A DNA stretch of 64,000 nt, from contig MU859134.1 of assembly GCA_033297205.1 (NCBI GenBank), forward strand, positions 62,001-126,000. The letters are read 5' to 3'. A program made the translations under genes and the position numbers. This document shows positions 22,229 to 33,013 of this stretch, piece by piece. This DNA comes from Pseudoneurospora amorphoporcata. Lineage: Eukaryota; Ascomycota; Sordariomycetes; Sordariales; Sordariaceae. The stretch's first letter is position 1. Every line of letters starts with the position of its first letter. The notes under the pieces are model-generated. The model ran no database searches and had not been told where the DNA came from. It saw nothing but the letters and a program-made list of their open reading frames with translations.

Positions 22229-24127
22229 TTAAGCATCAGTGACGCAGCCGGAGCTGGCATCCTTGACGAGCTGGGCGTACTTCCTGAGAGTACCACGCTT
22301 AGCCTTGGGCTCAGGAGCCTTCCACTCCTTGCGGCGCTTGACAAGCTCCTCCTCGGGAACCTCAAGGTCAAGGACCTTCTTCTCGGCGTCGATGACGATA
22401 GTGTCGCCGTCGCGGACGAGACCAATGGGGCCACCCTCCATGGCCTCAGGCACAATGTGGCCGATGAGGAAACCGTGAGAACCGCCGGAGAAGCGGCCGT
22501 CGGTGATGAGGGCAACGTCCTTGCCGAGACCGTAGCCCATGATGGCGGACGAAGGCTTGAGCATCTCGGGCATGCCGGGACCGCCCTTGGGACCCTCGTA
22601 GCGGATGACGACGACGGTCTTCTCGCCCTTCTTGATCTCGCCGCGCTCGAGGGCCTCAATGAAACCGTCCTCGTAGTCGAAGCAGCGGGCCTTGCCCTCG
22701 AAGCGGAGACCCTCCTTGCCGGTGATCTTGCCGACGGAACCGCCGGGGGCGAGGGAGCCGCGAAGGATCTGGATGTGGCCGGTCTCCTTGATGGGGTTGG
22801 AGAGAGGGCGGATGATGGTCTGGTCGGTGGGGAAGTCGGGGAACTTCTCGACGTTCTCCTTCATGGTCTTACCGGTCGAGGTGATGCCGGTGCCGTCAAT
22901 GATGCCCTCCTTGAGAAGGAACTTGAGAAGGGCGGGGGTGCCGCCGATCTTGCAGAGGTCCTCCATGACCCACTTGCCGGAAGGCTTGAGGTCAGCAAGA
23001 AAGGGGGTGCGGTCGGAGACGGCCTGGAAGTCGTCGATGGTGAGCTTGATGCCAACGGAGTCGGCGATGGCGATCAAGTGGAGGACGGCGTTGGTGGAAC
23101 CGCCGAGAATGTTGACGACGATCATGGCGTTCTCGAAGGCCTGGCGGGTAAGGATATCGGTGGGGCGGATGTCCTCGCGGAGGAGGTTCTTGATGGCCTC
23201 ACCAACGCTCAAGCACTCGTTCTTCTTCTCGGGAGACTCGGCGGGGAAGGAGGAGGAACCGGGAAGGGTCATGCCGAGGGTCTCGATGGCGGTGGCCATG
23301 GTGTTGGCGGTGTACATACCACCGCAGGCGCCACCGCCAGGGCAGGCGTGGCGGATGATATCGAAGCGCTGCTTCTCGTCGATCTCGCCGGAGATGTACT
23401 GGCCGTAGGCCTGGAAGGCGGAGACGATATCGATGTTCTCGCCCTTCATGTTGCAGCCGGGCTTGATGGTACCACCGTAGACCATGATGGAGGGGCGGTT
23501 GACACGGCCCATGGCGATGAGGACACCGGGCATGTTCTTGTCGCAACCGGGGAGGGAGATGTTGGCGTCGTACCACTGGCCGTTCATGACGGTCTCGATG
23601 GAGTCGGCAATGATCTCACGGGACTGCAAGCTGTAGCGCATACCGGTGGTACCCATGGAGATACCGTCCGAGACACCGATGGTGTTGAAGCGCATGGGGA
23701 CGAGGCCAGCCTTGGCGACAGACTCCTTGACGAGGCCGGAGAGGTCGAGAAGGTGCATGTTGCAAGGGTTGCCGTCATACCAGACAGACGAGATACCGAC
23801 CTGGGCCTTGTTCATGTCGTCCTCGTTGAGGCCAGTGGCGTAGAGCATGGCCTGGGAAGCACCCTGGGACTTGGGCTGGGTGATGGTGGCAGACACCTTG
23901 TTGAGCTGCTTCTCCTGGGCATTGTAGCGACGGGGAGTGGTGGAGAGGGAGCGGCTGGATGGGGAAGAAGTTGGGTCAGTATGTGATGTTCTGAATAGCT
24001 TCACTTTTGCCTGGACATCAAGGTTGTTTGTTGTCTGTCACTGTCACCGGGCAGAAACTCACAGGGAGAGACGGGCAGAAGCCAGAGCTCTGGGGGCCTG
24101 AGCCCTCAGAAAGGAGGGAGCGAGCAT
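22229..24127 (-). CDS. ILV3: Dihydroxy-acid dehydratase, mitochondrial (isoleucine/valine synthesis)
   Basis: Two exons: 24127-24063 and 23954-22229, with a phase-2 junction and 596 residues in total. Exon 1 encodes an amphipathic Arg/Ala/Ser presequence (MLAPSFLRAQAPRALASARL) that continues into RSLSTTPRRYNA, a typical mitochondrial targeting sequence. The enzyme body has the IlvD/Edd iron-sulphur ligands and signatures: SLPGCDKNMPGV, HACPGGGACGGMYTANTMA, ILGGSTNAVLHL and TDGRFSGGSHGFLIGHIVPE. It removes water from 2,3-dihydroxy-3-methylbutanoate and -pentanoate, the third step shared by valine and isoleucine synthesis. Strong codon bias (C- and G-ending codons) fits high expression and creates a 509-codon antisense ORF, which I treat as a shadow. 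Confidence 0.96.
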
Positions 24128-24967
24128 GATGGGAGGAGGGGAGAACTGCCGTGCAAGGAATCGCTGGCAGAAGGAAAGGGTGGAAAAGGGGAGAGAATCA
24201 CAGCAAGAGAACAAGATCAAGAGGAAGACTTGGGACGAGCTACGGAGCCGGAGAGAGGCGACTCACCTATTTCTTTTCCGGGCGGCCTGGGCGAAGTCGG
24301 CGTCCAGGCGGAACACAAAATTCCTCCTCTGAGCTCTGACGCCCGCAGCGAGTCACTGGCCACAGGGGTTGCCGCCAAGTCCCACGTCCACCCCGCAAAA
24401 AGCTTCAGAACTCCCCATGTCGACCAGGGGGGAGGTGAGATATACGAGCTCTGTGATTGGTCGATGGCTTTTGTTATTCATCACTTCAGCGAGCACCGTG
24501 ACGGGTCTGAACAAAAAGCTTGAGATGAATCAGAGAAAAGTGAAAAAAAAAACCATTGGGAGAGAATCCTGATATTGGGGCCTCTATGGTCATCATAATA
24601 TCAACCTTCAATGGCTTCAATTGCTTACAACCCCATTAAACCTATGGTGTCGGATCTGGCTTACCGTCCACCTTAAGGTACTCAGACAGGTTCCACCACA
24701 TGTCGCTATGAGACTTGAGCCCCACATTCTTAAATGTCAAGCTTCCGTCATCGGAACTGGAGGATGGGGCTGTTCCCGGAAATGCCATAGGTATGCCTCT
24801 GCCATGCACCATTCAATCCAATCCATCATTTATTCGGCCGGTATTCGACCGTAGCCGCCGATTTGACATCCGGCCCCCGCTGTTATTGTCAATGCCTCAA
24901 TGTCTCTGTGCTAGAGCTGGCGCATCACACATTGTCCGCCATGGATATCTCAATATGAGATTCACGC
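24128..24967. promoter_or_regulatory. ILV3 promoter region and ClpP 3' spacer
   Basis: 840 bp without a supported gene. The part nearest 24128 should carry the dehydratase promoter. TGACTC-type (Gcn4/CPC1) half-sites are not clearly clustered; AGCGAGTCACT at 24347-24357 is a possible CPC1 site (TGACTC on the minus strand), which would fit amino-acid control, but this is weak evidence. Confidence 0.35.
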
Positions 24968-25919
24968 TCACGGCTGCGGCGCCGGTGTCTCACCATCCTT
25001 CGCCTTCGTTTCCGCCTCATCCTTCACCCTCCTATCGAGAATCTGATCGACGACGCCCAACTCCACCGCCTCCTCCGCCGTCAGGTACTTGTCTCTCTCC
25101 ATCATATCGCTAATGGCAGCAAGGTCGTACTTCTCATAGCCAAACGACTTGTTGATGTGCGCCTGCACAATCTTGTTGATCTGCTCTCTTATCCTCTGGA
25201 TCTGGTTTGCATAGATCAAGATATCCGACGCCTGGCCGCGTGTGCCGCCGAGCGGCTGGTGCACCATGACCGTGCTGTGAGGCAGCGCGTACCGCTTCCC
25301 GGGCTCGCCGCCGATAAGGAGGACGGCGGCCATGGAGGCGGCGGCGCCAACACAAACGGTTGACACCGGAGACTTGATGTATGTCATGGTGTCGTAGATA
25401 GCCAGGCCGGAGCTCACCTCGCCGCCGGGGGAGTTGATGTACATGGTAATGGGCTTGTCGGGGTTATCGGATTCGAGCCAGAGGAGCTGGGCGACTATCG
25501 CGGCCGAGGTAGTGTCATCGATCGCGCCGTTGAGGCATACTATACGTTCCTGTACTGGTCAGACATGGTCGCGTAGTAAGTGTCTAAAGGTAAGGACTGA
25601 GTGTACTTGGAGTAGTTTCGAGAAGATATCGGCTTTGTTGCGATTCGGTCAGCGCCCTGCAAGAGTTCCGAAGAGTCGAGCACAAGACATACATGTTCGC
25701 CATCCGCCAGACTGTATTGTTAGCCCATGATCATACGTTCAAGGCTGAATGGTGAATAGCAGAGCATACCGTGACCTCTGTGATGTATGGCATGGGAATG
25801 TTGCCCATGGGCCGCAAAGGTGCCCCCGAACCGGAGCCGGTGAACTGGCCGAAGCATCGGCGTGTCGCGGGCGTGCCAACCCGTCGCAGAATGCGCATTG
25901 CCGCTCGTGGGGAATTCAT
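24968..25919 (-). CDS. clpP: Mitochondrial ATP-dependent protease subunit ClpP
   Basis: Four exons: 25919-25770, 25711-25693 (19 nt), 25632-25607 (26 nt) and 25549-24968. Together they give 259 codons with stop. The two microexons sum to 45 nt, so phase is kept, and they encode the conserved GGWR...DIFSKLLQ block, giving PYITEVT then SGGWRTSDIFSKLLQERIVC. The rest is classic ClpP: YINSPGGEVSSGLAIYDTM, VGAAASMAAVLL with the catalytic Ser, LPHSTVMVHQPLGG with the catalytic His, then DKYLTAEEAVELGVVDQIL. The N-terminus (NSPRAAMRILRRVGTPATRR) is a mitochondrial presequence. ClpP forms a double heptameric ring and works with ClpX in the matrix. Budding yeast lacks ClpP, but filamentous ascomycetes keep it. 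Confidence 0.95.
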
Positions 25920-26337
25920 GGTGGTGTGGGTTGCTAGGAACGGAACGTTATGGGTTGGGTTCGTCAAGATTTCGGTAAGATTGCTGGCTGGGAAACAATG
26001 GAAACCTTCAAGGTACCTACTCGCGATAACAGTTCGATGTTCAAAGCTCCAGGCAGGCAAAGTGACGAACTGGAGCTTCTCTGGGAGCTAGGTACCATAA
26101 CGTGGGGCATCGCGACGGTCTCCATCCTTGGCGCGTCCTGACTGCCTAGACCTTGCAGGGGTGCACTAACAGCAAAGCACGGACTCTCAATGGAGACAGA
26201 GGTACCTAGCTTTTTGATACATCCACTATCTTCAACTTTTCAACATTCATTCTTCTACCACAGAACATTACAAGGGAATTACTGCCTAACCTCAACCGGA
26301 TTTCTGTACGGAGAGACGTAGAACCCTACAGTCAACC
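25920..26337. promoter_or_regulatory. Divergent promoter between clpP and the mitochondrial-protein gene
   Basis: A 418-bp head-to-head region shared by two genes whose products both appear mitochondrial. Two AGGTACC-type sequences (26008-26018 and 26088-26095) and a GAGGTACCTAG at about 26199-26209 recur. Such near-palindromic TACCTA/TAGGTA motifs are frequent in Neurospora spacers. Confidence 0.4.
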
Positions 26338-27735
26338 ATGAAGTCTACAATACAAAAGTGTTGCGCCACAGCGCCCTACATATCCCGGCACTCACTCCAC
26401 CAAACCTCCCTCCTCCGATCATCATCATCACATCAAGACTCAAACAACGAGCCACCATCCTCAACGCCAAAAGGCGCAACAAAAGACGACTGCTCCGAAG
26501 ACTTCGACCTCGACCCCTCCGCCGACTTCTTTGACTCCTCCCGCCCCTACCAAATCGACTCCACCACCAAATCCGTCCTCACAAAGACCGGCCTCACCCT
26601 CCCTCTCAGTCCTATCATGGACCCAGCCTACCACTCCTCCCGCAACCGATGGAAAGAGCGCAAACCTCTCTCCCGTCCAATAGGCCAACGCGTCACCAAA
26701 TTCTCCCAGCTTCTCGAATCCAACCCCTTCGCTTTAGCCCTCGCGGCGCCTCTCAGAGCTTGTACCGCCACCGAGGTGCTATTACCAAAGCCCTTCCTCC
26801 AAAAATTTAATCTGTTGCGGCACCCGGAGACAGACGAGCCATGGTTCGTCCCCGCCGACTTGGCTCCCCACGGGGCCCCCGATCCGGCCAAAGAAAAAGA
26901 CCAGGAGCTGGGGCCCAGCGCGTACACGCTGAGTAACCAAGCGCTGCTGCACGACTTTGTGATCCGGGGCAGTCCGTATTATGGGAGTAACCGGAAAATG
27001 TTGAGACGGAATGCGCGGAACAGGACGGGGCTGACGGAGGTGTTGAATAAAGCGGTTTGGAGGGAGGATATGGATTCTCTTGTGCTGAAGTTGATGCGCC
27101 GAAGAATCGTGGATGAGCTGCTGTATTTGACGGGGAAGTGCACGGGGAGTTTGAAACGCAAATACTTGACGCCGGTGAGGGGCGGGTATCATGAGGCGAG
27201 GGAGAAGAAGTTGAGGGGTGCGCTGATTTATGTTGGATGGGGGCCGCTGTCGAGGAATGATGGCAGGGCGATGGAGATGATGAGGCCGCCACAGAGGGTG
27301 TTGACGTTGGAGATCAAGGGGGAGAGGTATAGCACGAAAATGCCGGTTTATGATGCTACGGTGTTGTTGGGAGATGAGGATTTGCAGAGGCTGATGGATG
27401 AAGAGACGGGGTTTTGGAGGCAGGCGCCGTTGTTTGCGGTGGGGAGAGAGGCAACGACGGAGCTGCAGATTAAGTTGTGGAAGCTGGAAGGGTATATGGC
27501 GAAGGGGGAGTTGCCGCGTCCTGAGGACCGGGAGCGTGAGCTGGCGAAGGCTGCTGCGGAGGCTACTGAGGCGAAGGTTGCTGAGATGAAGGCTGCTCAG
27601 ACAAAGGTTGAGAAGGGGCAGGTGCCTGGTAGTCAGGGGCAGCGTGATGCTGCGAGAGCTCCAGGAAGAGACATGAGGGGACCTGGAGGCGGTGATAGAC
27701 GCTCCGGTGGATGGCAAGGGGTTAAAAGAACCTAA
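26338..27735 (+). CDS. Probable mitochondrial protein of unknown function
   Basis: A single exon of 465 residues from ATG 26338. I do not recognise the family with confidence. The first 35 residues are Ser/His/Arg-rich without acidic residues (STIQKCCATAPYISRHSLH), like a mitochondrial presequence, followed by an acidic stretch (DDCSEDFDLDPSADFFD). The core is globular and basic, with motifs such as PLSRPIGQRVTKFSQLLESN, HDFVIRGSPYYGSNRKMLRR and EDMDSLVLKLMRRRIVDELL. The tail is a long charged helix and then a Gly/Arg-rich end (RDMRGPGGGDRRSGG). Basic composition, presequence and long tail would fit a mitochondrial ribosome or RNA-metabolism protein, but that is inference. It shares a promoter region with clpP. 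Confidence 0.8.
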   Translation: MKSTIQKCCATAPYISRHSLHQTSLLRSSSSHQDSNNEPPSSTPKGATKDDCSEDFDLDPSADFFDSSRPYQIDSTTKSVLTKTGLTLPLSPIMDPAYHSSRNRWKERKPLSRPIGQRVTKFSQLLESNPFALALAAPLRACTATEVLLPKPFLQKFNLLRHPETDEPWFVPADLAPHGAPDPAKEKDQELGPSAYTLSNQALLHDFVIRGSPYYGSNRKMLRRNARNRTGLTEVLNKAVWREDMDSLVLKLMRRRIVDELLYLTGKCTGSLKRKYLTPVRGGYHEAREKKLRGALIYVGWGPLSRNDGRAMEMMRPPQRVLTLEIKGERYSTKMPVYDATVLLGDEDLQRLMDEETGFWRQAPLFAVGREATTELQIKLWKLEGYMAKGELPRPEDRERELAKAAAEATEAKVAEMKAAQTKVEKGQVPGSQGQRDAARAPGRDMRGPGGGDRRSGGWQGVKRT

Positions 27736-29511
27736 TCAATAACGAAGGGCCGGAAAGCGAAGGCCCTGAATACTCATTCAACGGAGCCATCACTGGAAAT
27801 AGAACCAAGCGGTGTGACGGCCGAGCCACGTCTGACATATGTTCGCTTTACAGTCTTCACACACTCTGGTTGTTTTTCTTCCGTCGAACACTCCAACCTA
27901 ACACAAGCTGCACTATACATTCGAAAAGCTGACAAGGGAAGGGGGCAGGATCGATTTTACGCACATGTTGCAAGTTTTGCAAAGTTGTCGAAACTTTGAC
28001 TTTGAATAGCACTCGCGTATCGAGGTGCGCGGACGTGAAATTTACACACTTAAAGTACTTGATGAGGCGAATCTGTCGAAAGTCTTTTTTTTCTTTTTTC
28101 TCTTAATATCTTAAAGGCGCGAAGAGTTATACTAAATCCCTCTTTTTGGGCCTTTTTTGAAATTAAAAACGAAAGTAGAAACTAACACCTTGATTTTATT
28201 AATCCACTTTTAACGACATTCGAACGGGGGAAAAAAGGGTCAAAAATTGATTCATCAAAAGCTCATCGCGTATTAGGGATATACGCCATGTTGAGCCCAA
28301 TGTCACTTTCAATACGTATCGAGAGCCGTGGATCAGACCGTGGAACCTCTTTCCCGACGGGCTGGATCCGGGCGTCCGTCCGCTGGCGCCGAGAGCTTTT
28401 CAGACCGCAGAAAAGTGGAATTGCAAGTGCAGCATCTCTCGGCTTGCGGAATTGCAGCCCAGTTGAAACAAGCCGGTTATCTTCTGTTTGGACAAACACG
28501 GCTGATGAAGATGACGAGAACAACAAAAGGAGACGAAAACAAACGAATGGGCTTGAACATTCACCGTGCCCAGCAGGCAGCTCTCTCCCCTCATCTCCCG
28601 CGGGTGCGCGGCACGCCGAGGTACAGTTTTCGTAGGTTGCAGCTGGAGCATGGTGGTTCAGCCCCCCCAGTCTCACTAGGTGACTGTGACTTGGCTTTTT
28701 GCGATTTTCCTTGGGTTAAGGAATAGTTTATGATCAATAGGAATGGCGGTTTTACGTTTTTCTTTTCTTTTAGTTTTAGGGGTAGAAAATGGGGTTGTTT
28801 GTTTGCAATGCAGGCGACGTGGAAGATGGATGGATGGTTTTCGTAACTTCACCGACTAGACTAGGCGTACGGTCATACATACGTCCCTCCAACAACAACA
28901 ACAACAACAACACAACCAAACTGTACCCACCCTCTAACCCTCAATATCCAGGATCTCTCACATTTCCTTGGACTCGCTCATTTCCCTCGACAACTTACTA
29001 AACTCCCGAAACTCAACAGCACTTCTTTAGCTTCTCCACACCCCGCGTATACGGGGTGGCAGACACTTGCTGTCTGGTTTCCTCTTCCCGATTGGGCAAT
29101 AACCAGCGACGCCACAATTTCGATATGAGTGAGCAGATTTTGAGGCTCTTTAAAACGCCCCTGTACGTTACGACAACTCGTGTTACTCAAAAGGTTTCTC
29201 AACAGCCGGTAGCCAATAGGAAGTGCTCAACCCCTGAGGATCGAAAGGAGGGTATTGGAGCGGAAGTAACCCCCCGCCCCGGAGCCTTATGATGGATACG
29301 ACAAAAATCGTAACACCGGCTTCGTTTTGCGGTTTAGCAAAGGTAGGCTGGAGCCATCCCATCGTGGAGCGTTTTGGGAGTGTTGTGTTGTTGAGTGTCG
29401 TGTTGTTGGCAGATGATGTCTGGGAGAAATATCTGCACTTGAGGCCCAATATCGGATGTTGTCCATCGTGGTAGGTAGGCATGCTTTGGTGTTTACTTTT
29501 GACTTGAGCGG
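27736..29511. other. Gene-poor spacer, left part
   Basis: About 1.8 kb without a supported gene. The stretch 28080-28260 is AT-rich (TTTTTTTTCTTTTTTC and similar). There is an (AAC)n repeat at about 28890-28912. Short ORFs on both strands overlap one another and show no motif. Confidence 0.35.
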
Positions 29512-29787
29512 ATACCGAAGAAACTCGCCGGATTGGCAAACCTCTAACCCTCTTTGAGCGCCCGACAGTGAGCACAGGGAGCAGCATACCTAATGTGCTC
29601 TGCAGGCCCAGTTTCGAAAAGGCCGAGTTGACAAGCCCCCGACCAGCGACATTGCCCTCCACCTTAACACACACACGTTCCTGTGCAGGAAGCCGTACGT
29701 GAGCCTTACAGAACTGTGCTTTTGCTGCCCAGATAACCTGTTTTTCGGGCATTAGAGGTTTGCCAATCCGGCGAGTTTCTTCGGTAT
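29512..29787. mobile_element. MITE-like element with 36-bp perfect terminal inverted repeats
   Basis: The left arm 29512-29547 begins ATACCGAAGAAACTCG. The right arm 29752-29787 is its exact reverse complement (ends CGAGTTTCTTCGGTAT). If the TA at 29513-29514 and 29785-29786 is a target-site duplication, the element is 29515-29784 (270 bp with 33-bp arms starting CCGAAG), like a Tc1/mariner-type MITE. The 204-bp interior has no coding potential. It is not AT-rich and shows no obvious RIP decay. An alternative is a long-stem hairpin RNA locus. Confidence 0.65.
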
Positions 29788-30835
29788 GTGAATGAATTGC
29801 GGTGTTTTGTTGTTATCTTTGTTGTTTTTCTATCATGCCGCCTGGGCAGATTTGTTGATCTGTCAACGATGGAAATTTGAGTGGTTAGGACGCAAACTGC
29901 ATGATATCAACTTACCACTCCGCAATGACGAGACAAGGCTACCATCTCCAGACCAAAGAAAAATCCCAACGACCATTAAGTCCCTCCAATCGGTCGGGGG
30001 TACATGATCCCCTGAAGGGATAATAATGCCTTGGGTAAACGCCCGCATACGAACTAATGCACCAACAGTTGGAACGCATTCGACTCGCCTCGGCTGTCAA
30101 TGGATGAAGGAAGACCTGGCCTGCAGAGAGCTCACTCTAGATTCAATGTGCAATCTAGGATCGCGCCGAAAATTCCACGGTGTTTGGTGCCTCGTGCCAG
30201 CTGTCAGCACTAAGGCACGTTCATAGGAATGCAGAGGTGATCATCAAACCGGGGGGGGGGGGGATTGGAAGCGATGAGGCTCTGTTATCAGCGTCCACTC
30301 AACTGGATTGTCGATTTAGGGCCGTTATTTCAATTAAGGAGGGTGTACTCTGGTTACTTCCTACTGGATGTAAGGCTTGGACCAACGTAGTGGCTTCATG
30401 TAGAGGAGAAGCGGGTAAGGTTGACCACCTGGCCGCATGCCTTGATGATTCGAATGCAGAACGCCGGGAGAACTTACCTATTGTGTATCATGAGATCCCG
30501 TGATGTACGTAAAATGAGGCTCTAAAGTGTCACTTTGAAGCCACCACATGTGGTGACAGGTTTGTATAGAGCCCTCGCAGCCTTGCCGGGAGTAGCACCT
30601 CCGAAAAGTATCGGATGCGCCTATCAACGTACTGGAGCTCGACTGTTCTGTGTATCTGGATATGGAGTTTTTGTGATATGAATCGCTATTATGATTAATT
30701 TTCGCTAGTAATAACAGAACGGTTATTGTTGGTACACACAAAATTAATGACCTTTCGTCAAACCATACTGTGTTATTCATGCATAGAGCCTGGCCTTAAT
30801 GTTTTATCGCTCTTGCGCTGTGTCCAATGGCTGTC
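29788..30835. other. Gene-poor spacer, right part
   Basis: About 1 kb with no supported gene. It contains a run of 13 G at 30251-30263. The right end is the 3' side of the F-box gene. Confidence 0.35.
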
Positions 30836-33013
30836 TCAGACGCAGAAATGAAATCCTTTTTTGATCGTTTGATACTGTGCTGGTTCAATAGTGCACCAGA
30901 CAGCGTCTGCTTTGGTGCTACGCACCTGTATCACCTCCGCCGGTGCATTCCTTGCCGTTGACGCGTGCCTCCTCCTCACTGCCTGCCTTCCCCTTGGGGT
31001 CTGCTTTGCTCTTTCCAACTGTCTCCCCCCTCTTGCTTCATTGCTATGGCTGTTATGAGTAGTAAAGCTGTCGTCCGCAGTTGTTGGAGCGTTTAGAGCG
31101 TTTGTGGCGACTGACTGAGGGCGACCAAACACCATCGGACCTGGGTATGGCAGAATCCCCGCGAGTGAAATGGAGGGGTCAAAAGAGATAAACACAAGAG
31201 CCTTTTCCTTACTGCCACCAGACGCACCCGCCGCATACATAAACGAACGCTCGTCCCACTCGCCAGTGATTTCACCCGAGTATTTTGGCGGGCTGAGGAT
31301 TTCATAGAGTTGGGCTAAAGCTGGGCTGGGAGATTCGGGGTCCTGTTCGGGCGGCCAAGAGACTGGTTCTTCGTGTCTGTACGTTTTGTGTACTTCTTCG
31401 AAGTGTTTCTCCGCAACTGATAACGAGCTCTTTTCTTGCGTAGAGCGGCTCCAAGCGTCAATCTCTTGTGGCCCCCGGCGATGTCGCGTACCTCCCCGAA
31501 GGCGCATCCGTCGTTTGTCGGAATTCGAGGGTGATAAATCCACTAGGTCAAGGAACGTTTGGCAAGATGGATGGTATGACAGGATCGGGCATTTATTGCG
31601 AAGGAAGATTGGTCCTTTGGAGCTGTCATCTCCAGGATGGACGTCCTGAGGGTCCCGGGGAGGTAAGGTCCTAGGTGTCGGGTCACTTTGATTGTATGAT
31701 TCCGACTCGCCAGTTTCTGATTGGCCATTCTCGCCGGAGTTGTTTCCATCAGAACTGTCTCCATCTGAGCCGTCTTCGTCGGAGTTGATTTCCCAATTAC
31801 TTACGCGCGCATTAGACATTTCGAGCGTAGTTGTATAGTAAGTACGTACTGTGTAGGAGCTGTTTTTGATCCATTCTGTCCGCGACTCCACAACCTTGAT
31901 TTCGCCCGTTGCCTCATCTTTGAACATTTTCATGAACGTCCACCTATGGTCCATTGGCCCGTCCTGGTGATATCTACGCAACAGCCGGTCGGGTCCGATT
32001 GTGGACACAACACTGAAGGGAGAATCGATTCTTTGGCAGGCATAACCCGCCGTCCAGTGCTTTTCCTCTTGTTCGAGCTCGCCATGATTTGAAAGCGAGT
32101 AGATACTGTCGTCGAAGATTTGGAAACAATTGGTGATATCTATGTCGAAGGGTTGGAAGCTATTAACCCGGTTGTAGTAATGGGACAGGATGTGGCCCAG
32201 GGTGTTATGAAAGTCAGCACCATGCCATGCGCTGGTTGCAATATCGTATGCGTTCCAGCATACCATTGGTCCTCCATGACCGCGAGCTCTCCTGACGACA
32301 TATAGGACCTTGTCGTTGTTTCGTACGACGAAGCTCTTAGGTTCGAAATCGTATAGGAGTGGCGCAGTAAGAATTTTACGATCCTGGGCATTAAAGACGA
32401 CAAGCGACCCCGCGGGGTGGTCATTACCGTGACATGGGCATTTCGCCTTGTAGTAGTATAAACAGGAGACGATGTTGTTCGAAACGTTGAGGGGCCGAAA
32501 CCGATAGTTGCGTATTTTACGAGACCCTGGGATCGCTTCGCCAAGAAGAAGTCGAATGTTGACAACGATTTCGTCGGTTGCGGACCCATGGAGGTCTAGT
32601 ATTCGAAGTTGACCTTGTCGCATGTAACACAAGACGCCATTTCGGTATATCCAGTCCTCGCCAAAGCCAACGACAGCAGCCAAGTAGGGGGTGACCGAAG
32701 AGATGGACTGGCGGCGTTTCAACAAGCGTCGCAGTTCGTGGGCATATTTCTTGGTAACGAGGGCGTTTTGAGTCTCTGTCGCTGCCGGTGCCTTGCTCTA
32801 TATCGCAGGCATAGAAGTCAGCTTGGTCCATAGACGAAGAGATAGGGGTACCATATGGCAAGATAGTACCTCAAGCAGTCGTTTTGCTATGTGCGATTCT
32901 GTCACCAGACACCTCAAACGCCGACAGGTGAGACTCAGTTGCCAAACATGGTCAAGGTCGAGATGGTCCAGCACATAGCTGACCATCTCGTACGGCAGCT
33001 TGAGCAGTGACAT
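30836..33013 (-). CDS. F-box domain protein
   Basis: Two exons: 33013-32870 and 32797-30836. The donor is GTACTA and the acceptor is ATATAG, phase 0, giving about 700 residues. The F-box is at the very N-terminus: MSLLKLPYEMVSYVLDHL, then DHVWQLSLTCRRLRCLVTES. After the junction (SKAPAATETQ) comes a long region of beta-type sequence with repeated Trp/Tyr-containing strands (for example VVGFGEDWIYRNGVLCYMRQ and GQLRILDLHGS). It looks like a degenerate beta-propeller, as in many fungal F-box proteins. The C-terminal third is acidic and Ser/Asn-rich (DEDGSDGDSSDGNNSGEN) and then basic. F-box proteins recruit targets to SCF ubiquitin ligases. The target is unknown. Confidence 0.8.

Noticed and set aside
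22457..23986. 509-codon ORF on the plus strand opposite dihydroxy-acid dehydratase
   Set aside because: It is exactly antisense to a strongly biased, highly conserved gene. GC-ending codons leave the complementary frame open, and its composition (Gly/Asp/Val/Leu runs) is that of a shadow.
26782..27717. 311-codon minus-strand ORF opposite the mitochondrial-protein gene
   Set aside because: Shadow of the plus-strand gene. Extremely Arg/Pro/Gln-rich with no domain.
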